This document shows, piece after piece, positions 57,705-64,000 of a stretch of 64,000 nucleotides of DNA. The notes below the pieces were generated by a model. It had not been told where the DNA came from. It saw only the letters and a list, made by a program, of their open reading frames with translations, and ran no database searches. Made by a program: the position numbers and the translations under genes. Within the stretch, counting starts at the first letter, position 1. Each line of letters begins with the position of its first letter. Origin of the DNA: Plantactinospora endophytica (GTDB lineage: Bacteria; Actinomycetota; Actinomycetes; Mycobacteriales; Micromonosporaceae); NCBI RefSeq assembly GCF_016862915.1, contig NZ_BONW01000022.1:62001-126000 (forward strand), written 5' to 3'.

Positions 57705-60302
57705 GGCGGGCAGCGTGGCGAGCACGGTACGGACGTTCTCGGCCTCCAGCGAGTCGAGTTCGGTGTAGCCGGTGAGGGCGTGCGCGAAGTGCTGCCGTGC
57801 CCGAGCCAGGTCACCGAGTTCCCGGTGGGCGTACCCGAGGCCGGTGTGCGCGCGGGCCTGCGGCTCCCGGGCGCCGATCTCGGCCGCGATGCCGAGCGCC
57901 TCGGTGTGGTGTGCGACGGCGTCGGCGGGCCGGCCGGTGGCGCGGGCGGCCTCACCGAGCCCGTTCAGCACCCAGGCGCGTACCTCCCGGTCGTCGATCT
58001 CGCGGCACAGCCCGAGCGCCTCGGTGAAGTACTCGACGGCCTGGTGCGGCTGACCGAGGCTCAGGTGCACGCTGCCGAGGTTGTCCAGCGAGTTGGCCTG
58101 CCCCTGCCGGTGCCCGAGCTGCCGGAACACGGCCAGCGCCTGCCGGAGGTGGTCGGCGGCCGACCGGTGCCGCTCCAACCGCTGCTCGGCGAGCCCGAGA
58201 TTGGTCAACGCGGTCGCCTCGCCGAGCCGGTTGCCGGCCCGGTTGGCCAGTTCGGCGGCCCGGGCGAAGTGCTCGGCCGCCGGCTCGTAGCGGCCCTGCT
58301 GCGCGTCGACGGTACCGAGGTTGCTCAGTGCGAGGGCCTGCTGGGCGTCGTCGTCGGTCGCCTCGGCGAGGTCCATCGCCCGCCGTAGGTAGTCGGCGGC
58401 CGGTTCGGGCCGTCCCCGCAGCCGTTCGAGGTTGCCGAGGACGGTCAACACCCGCGCCCGCTGGGTACGGTCGTCGACCCGCTCCGCCACCGCCAGGGCC
58501 CGCCGGAGATGGTCGACGGCCCGCTCGTACTGGCACAGGTGCAGGTGGGTGACGCCGATGCCGAGCAGCGCATGCGCCTGCCCGGACTGGTCACCGGTCA
58601 ACTCGGCGGCCTGGTACGCCTGGGTGTGGATGGTCAGCGCGGTGGCGTAGTGCCCGCCGTCGAGATAGCGGTACAGCAGGGCCGACAGGTCGATGGTGTG
58701 CGCCGGCCAGCCCTCGGCTCCGGTGTGCGTGACGACGGCGGCCAGGTTGGGCAGCTCGGCGTCCAGCCAGGCCCGGGCGGTCTCCGGGTTGAACAGCGGT
58801 CGGCCGGGGACCGCCGGGGTGCCGGCCCGGGGCGGACGGCGGGGGTCGGTCAGGTCGAGCAGCTCCGTCGCGGTGTGCACGGTACCGAGGTAGGTGTCGA
58901 AGAGCCGGCCCAGCGCGGCATGTCGACCGGCGTCGGACTCGTGGGTGGCGGCGAGGTGGCTGGCGTAGGCGCGCAGCAGGTCGTGCATGGCGTACCGGCC
59001 GGTGGCGACGGGATGCAGCAGGTGTGCCCGGGCCAGCACGTCCAGGTCGGCCCGGGCGGCGGCCGGATCGGTGCCGGACAGGGCGGCGGCAGCGTACTCG
59101 TCGAAGTCCGTGCCGGGATGCAGGCCCAGCATCCGGAAGGTGCGGGCCGCCGACGGCGGCAGGTGTTGCACCGACCAGGAGAAGACGGCGGTGACCGCCG
59201 CTCTCGGGTCTCCGTCGGCGTCCATCAGCTCCAGCCGGCGCTGCCGGTCGGCCAGCTCGGCGGTCAGCTCCGCCAGCGTGGCGGCCGGGTGGGCGGCGGC
59301 CCGCTCGGCGGCGACCCGGAGCGCCAGCGGCAGCCGCGCGCACAGGTGTGCCAGGGTGGCGACCGCCTCGGGTTCGGCCTCGGCCCGCGCCCCGACCAGG
59401 TGGCGCAGCAGCGCCACCGCGTCGGGCAGCGGCAGCAGGTCGAGGTCGACCCGGCGGGCGCCGTCCCGGGCCACCAGGCCGGCGAGCCGGTCCCGGCTGG
59501 TCACCACGACCGCGCAGGAGGGGGTACCGGGCAGCAGCGGACGGACCTGCTCCACCGTTGCCGCGTTGTCCAGCACGATGAGCATCCGGCGGCCGGCCAA
59601 CTGGGTGCGGTAGCGGGCGGCCCGGTCCTCGACGTCGATCGGGATCTCCGCCCCGGTCACCCGCAACGAGGTGAGCAGTCGGGCCAGCGCGTCGGTCGGC
59701 GGCATCGGCTGCTCCGGGTCGTACCCGCGCAGGTTCACGTAGAGCTGGCCGTCGGGGAAGCGGTCGGCGACCCGGTGCGCCCAGTGCACGGCCAGCGCGG
59801 TCTTGCCGACTCCGGCGGTACCGGAGACGGCCGAGATCACCACTGCGGTCGGCGCCGGGCCGGCCAGCATGGCGTCGAGGTGGGCGAGCTGGTCGCCCCG
59901 GCCCATGAAGGCGAAGACGTCGGCCGGCAACTGCCGGGGTACCGACCGTTGGCCCGACCTGGCCGGCGAGCGGCGCGGGGCACGCCGGTGCTGTTCGGCG
60001 ACCCGGTCCCGGGCGGTGGCCAGCATCCCCTGCTCGACCGGAGTGGCGCCGAGCAGCCCGACCAGGATGTCGAACCGGTCGGTCGGCGGCAGGGTCTTGC
60101 CGGTCAAATACTCTGCGACCGCCGCCGTCGACCAGCCGGTCCTGGCGGCCAGCTCGCGGTACGTCAACTCGCCGTCCCGACGCTGCCGGGCGTGCCTGCG
60201 GCGCAGTGCCCGCAGCACCGTGGCCAGGTCGGGCAGGGTGCGTACCCCGGACACGTCCAGTGGCGGCAGGTCGAAGACCGGCCCGGTCGAGCGGTGCGCC
60301 AT
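57690..60302 (-). CDS. HTH-NB-ARC-TPR regulator (AfsR/SARP-like signalling ATPase)
   Basis: An 870-residue STAND-type protein. The N-terminal Xre-like helix-turn-helix (about 25-75: GELTYRELAARTGWSTAAVA) is followed by an NB-ARC ATPase (about 135-400) with Walker A GTAGVGKT (161-168), Walker B RRMLIVLDN and an MHD-like motif (YAMHDLLRAYASH). TPR repeats (about 560-860, each with the ALxNLGxxxxxxGRxxxA pattern) fill the C-terminus. It lacks the BTAD activator domain of true AfsR. Such proteins are signal-gated regulators of specialised metabolism or stress. ATG 60302. A repeat of the gene's end follows the stop. Confidence 0.93.
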   Translation of the reverse strand: MAHRSTGPVFDLPPLDVSGVRTLPDLATVLRALRRRHARQRRDGELTYRELAARTGWSTAAVAEYLTGKTLPPTDRFDILVGLLGATPVEQGMLATARDRVAEQHRRAPRRSPARSGQRSVPRQLPADVFAFMGRGDQLAHLDAMLAGPAPTAVVISAVSGTAGVGKTALAVHWAHRVADRFPDGQLYVNLRGYDPEQPMPPTDALARLLTSLRVTGAEIPIDVEDRAARYRTQLAGRRMLIVLDNAATVEQVRPLLPGTPSCAVVVTSRDRLAGLVARDGARRVDLDLLPLPDAVALLRHLVGARAEAEPEAVATLAHLCARLPLALRVAAERAAAHPAATLAELTAELADRQRRLELMDADGDPRAAVTAVFSWSVQHLPPSAARTFRMLGLHPGTDFDEYAAAALSGTDPAAARADLDVLARAHLLHPVATGRYAMHDLLRAYASHLAATHESDAGRHAALGRLFDTYLGTVHTATELLDLTDPRRPPRAGTPAVPGRPLFNPETARAWLDAELPNLAAVVTHTGAEGWPAHTIDLSALLYRYLDGGHYATALTIHTQAYQAAELTGDQSGQAHALLGIGVTHLHLCQYERAVDHLRRALAVAERVDDRTQRARVLTVLGNLERLRGRPEPAADYLRRAMDLAEATDDDAQQALALSNLGTVDAQQGRYEPAAEHFARAAELANRAGNRLGEATALTNLGLAEQRLERHRSAADHLRQALAVFRQLGHRQGQANSLDNLGSVHLSLGQPHQAVEYFTEALGLCREIDDREVRAWVLNGLGEAARATGRPADAVAHHTEALGIAAEIGAREPQARAHTGLGYAHRELGDLARARQHFAHALTGYTELDSLEAENVRTVLATLPATEDG

Positions 60303-60583
60303 CGTGCTGGGACCCCCCGGTCTCCGCCAACGGTCGAAGCCTAGTGCGCGGCGTTAAGTGATCAACAGTTGTCTGTCGATTTCTGCTCCTGTCCGGAATA
60401 CGGATCACTACGCCCGTCGATCCGCCACCATCGCCGGGTACGGCCCGGTGCTGCCGGTCGGATCTCCCGGAGGTGTGGCGGCGACGCGACGACGACGTCG
60501 CACCTTGTCCGCCACCCGGTCCCCCTCCGGTGCTCCGCCCCCGGGGTGGCCCGGACGGTGTTCTGCGGGAAGGGAGACTGTCC

Positions 60584-62335
<1,752 letters not shown>

Positions 62336-62367
62336 CCGGGCCTCTTGTCTACCGTTCGACAGTGTTG

Positions 62368-62402
62368 GACGGCGCACGGCGGATCCCCCGCCGTGCGCCG
62401 TC
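62368..62402. terminator. Fifteen-bp terminator hairpin after the subtilase
   Basis: GACGGCGCACGGCGG (62368-62382) and CCGCCGTGCGCCGTC (62388-62402) pair perfectly around ATCCC. It lies 33 bases after the protease stop. No T tract, as is common for high-GC actinomycetes. Confidence 0.85.
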
Positions 62403-62581
62403 GTCCGTCCCGGGGTCGCATCGGCGTCCGTCGGTGGTCAGGCACCCGGTCATCGGGTACGTCGGCAGCCGTTCCGGATCGGTACACCTGGCCGTCACCG
62501 TTCGCACCTGCCCCGACGCGCTCGGTCGACATACGGTGGCGACAGTCCTTCTGAAGTGGACGGTCGGTCGGGAGGTGGCCG

Positions 62582-63055
62582 ATGAGCTCACCTGCACCGC
62601 TGGTTCGGTCCGTCGGATCGTTCCGCCGGATGATGTGCCTGATCACCCTGCACTTCCAGCCGGAGATGCCGCACCTGACCGCCGTCGACCCCGCCAACCC
62701 GTGCCGTCGACAGCCGCGCTGCGACTGCGGACGTAAGCTCCTGCCCGCCGAGATCGAGCACGAGTACGGCGAGGCCGGCGACGGGGATCGGCTCTGCGAG
62801 CGGGTCAGGGTCTGCCTTCGGTACGGACACGAAAAGCGGTGGCTCTCGCACACGACGCCGGGCGTGCGTACCGTGCCGATCCGGGAGATACCGGCACACC
62901 GCCGCAGGGGCTACGACACCGCCGACTGCCAGTACGCCTTTCTCTGCGTGGTCTGCGGCGACATCGCCCGACTCGACCAGAACCACGACTGGGAGACGGA
63001 GTGGTGGGGACGAAGGTGCCGGCACTGCGGCCTGACGTTCCACGACGACGACTGA
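62582..63055 (+). CDS. Small zinc-ribbon-like protein, unknown function
   Basis: A 157-residue protein. GGGAGG lies six bases before ATG 62582. Two cysteine groups are visible: CRRQPRCDCG in the first third, and CVVCGD with CRRHCG-like spacing (RRCRHCGLTF) near the C-terminus. The second pair is a typical CxxC...CxxC zinc ribbon. There is no signal peptide, although the N-terminus is mildly hydrophobic (MMCLITLHF). Not recognised as a named family. It stands alone between the subtilase terminator and the glycosidase gene. Confidence 0.75.
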   Translation: MSSPAPLVRSVGSFRRMMCLITLHFQPEMPHLTAVDPANPCRRQPRCDCGRKLLPAEIEHEYGEAGDGDRLCERVRVCLRYGHEKRWLSHTTPGVRTVPIREIPAHRRRGYDTADCQYAFLCVVCGDIARLDQNHDWETEWWGRRCRHCGLTFHDDD

Positions 63056-63109
63056 GTCGGCTCGCTGGTCGCGGATTGCGTCGCTGAGACTGTGTCGCGG
63101 AGCTGTATG

Positions 63110-63185
63110 GGTGGGGCTGTATCAATGGGGCTGTATCGCGGGTTGTGTCGGTGGGGTTGTGCCGGTGGGATTCTGTCGGTGGGGC
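63110..63185. repeat. 14-bp minisatellite before the glycosidase gene
   Basis: Five to six units of mostly 14 bases share the form GGTGGGGCTGTATC (63110-63123, 63124-63137, a 12-base unit, then 63150 and 63164). It ends 35 bases before the start of the glycosidase gene and fills most of the 165-base gap after the zinc-ribbon-like gene. Confidence 0.75.
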
Positions 63186-63220
63186 GGCGCGGATCGGGCC
63201 GGTGGTGGTAGGAATTCGCC

Positions 63221-64000
63221 ATGCCGTTGCGCCGTCGTGCTGTCCGTCCATCGTGGTCGGTCGGGTTCACGTACCGTTTGCTGGTGGCCTGTTTGGCGTC
63301 GGCGGCGACGCTGGCGCCGACCGCACCGGTGGCTGCCGGACCGGCCTCCGCCGCCGGATGGGCCTCCGTCTCGGTGCCCGTCGCCGTCGACGGCCGCGCG
63401 GCGGCCGTCACGTACACGTCGGCCGATGTCGGCTTCGCCGAGGGGCACGGGGTGGTCGACGGCGACCTGGGCCGCCGGCTCGACGGGATGGTGGCCTACC
63501 TGCCCGGCCGATCGCCGATGGTGCGGGTGGACCTGAACTGGTGGTACGTGCAGGAGTGCCGGACCTGCGCGCTGCGCTGGGACAAGCTCGACACGCTGGT
63601 CGACGCCGCCACCGCCCGGGGCATCCGGGTCCTGGTGGTGCTGGCGTACGCGCCGCCGTGGGCGAACGGCGGGCACGCCGACGACAAGTGGTTCCCGACT
63701 AGCGACGCCGACTGGACCGCGATCGTCGACCGGACGGTCGAACGGTACGCCGGCAGGGTCTTCGCGTACGAGGTGTGGAACGAGCCGAACAACGCCGCTA
63801 CCAGCACCCACTCCGGGTACGGCAACTACGACGGTGACGCCCGGCTGCGCTACTGGCAGTTGGCCAAGCTCGCCTACCAGCGGATTCACGCGGCGTGCGA
63901 GTCGTGCGTGGTGCTGGCCGGTGCGTCCGGCAACGGCACCCCGAACACCGAGACCAGCAACCCGAGAGAGTCCGGCGCCTGGCTGGACTGGGCGTACGCC
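63221..64000 (+). CDS. Secreted clan-A glycoside hydrolase (GH39/GH5-like), 5' part
   Basis: The frame is open to the window edge, giving the first 260 residues. ATG 63221 opens a signal peptide (RLLVACLASAATLAPTAPVA, cleavage near residue 45). The mature part has a (beta/alpha)8-barrel pattern: PMVRVDLNWWYVQ, GIRVLVVLAYAPPWANGG, and FAYEVWNEPNN with the likely acid/base Glu 188 followed by Pro. The NEP motif marks clan GH-A (families 5, 39 and others); the wide sequence context fits xylosidase- or endo-type enzymes. The nucleophile is beyond the edge. Substrate unknown, probably plant or microbial polysaccharide. Confidence 0.88.
   Translation, partial: MPLRRRAVRPSWSVGFTYRLLVACLASAATLAPTAPVAAGPASAAGWASVSVPVAVDGRAAAVTYTSADVGFAEGHGVVDGDLGRRLDGMVAYLPGRSPMVRVDLNWWYVQECRTCALRWDKLDTLVDAATARGIRVLVVLAYAPPWANGGHADDKWFPTSDADWTAIVDRTVERYAGRVFAYEVWNEPNNAATSTHSGYGNYDGDARLRYWQLAKLAYQRIHAACESCVVLAGASGNGTPNTETSNPRESGAWLDWAYA

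Noticed and set aside
57690-60302. The NB-ARC protein as a full AfsR/SARP activator.
   Set aside because: There is no BTAD domain after the helix-turn-helix, and the DNA-binding part is Xre-like rather than OmpR-like.

Overview
The window is about 72 % GC by eye, with GTG/TTG starts, ATGA gene overlaps and long antisense shadow frames. That composition, the secreted plant-polysaccharide enzymes, the DUF5753/DUF397 pairs and the Eis-like acetyltransferase point to a filamentous actinomycete, most likely Micromonosporaceae. The family is an inference from gene style, not from a marker gene.

Layout. (1) 1-4481, minus strand: a branched-chain amino acid importer (livM partial, livH, binding lipoprotein), an Asp-box lipoprotein and an ANTAR response regulator of the PdtaR type. 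(2) 4568-4643: a tRNA with a CAA (Leu) anticodon but a five-base variable loop. (3) 4997-9028: a four-gene ABC importer (binding lipoprotein, two permeases, ATPase). (4) 9069-13832: an FAD oxidoreductase-methyltransferase fusion divergent from an XRE-cupin regulator, then LtrA and a luciferase-like monooxygenase. (5) 14191-37879: a carbohydrate region with a secreted CBM2-PL11 rhamnogalacturonan lyase, GH42, GH95, GH31, an Lpl-type sugar importer, a ROK regulator, GH3 and a LacI regulator. It is interrupted by an Eis-like acetyltransferase and an MFS/MarR pair. (6) 37979-43563: aromatic amino acid decarboxylase, MerR and Rrf2 regulators, then tesB and pyk. (7) 44103-47867: a small protein coupled to a Tat-type amidase, a LysR regulator and a DHFR-like reductase. 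(8) 47932-50073: an XRE-DUF5753 gene with three tandem DUF397 genes, the middle one broken by a stop codon, and two small cysteine-rich proteins on the other strand. (9) 50309-53102: a PucR-type regulator and two secreted helical proteins of unknown function. (10) 53257-64000: lipoprotein GH3, SRPBCC protein, SDR, HTH-NB-ARC-TPR regulator, subtilase with an unusual C-terminal domain, a zinc-ribbon-like protein, and the start of a clan-A glycosidase cut by the window edge.

How the genes may work together. GH42 (beta-galactosidase), GH95 (alpha-fucosidase), GH31 (YicI-like alpha-xylosidase) and GH3 (beta-glucosidase) all lack signal peptides and lie next to an oligosaccharide importer. Together they cover the activities needed to take apart fucosylated xyloglucan oligosaccharides inside the cell. 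The secreted PL11 lyase attacks the pectin of the same plant wall. Two identical 14-base palindromes precede the GH3-lacI operon, a 16-base palindrome separates the importer from the ROK gene, and TTGAC-type promoters with overlapping inverted repeats precede GH95 and GH31.

liv-ANTAR and tesB-pyk lie on the same strand at the two ends of a roughly 36 kb accessory block. As I recall, these genes are close neighbours in Streptomyces and Mycobacterium, so the sugar region may be an insertion starting at the tRNA. No integrase or second att-like copy was seen. Many intergenic spaces hold short tandem repeats, each with its own period, and several include the stop codon of the adjacent gene.
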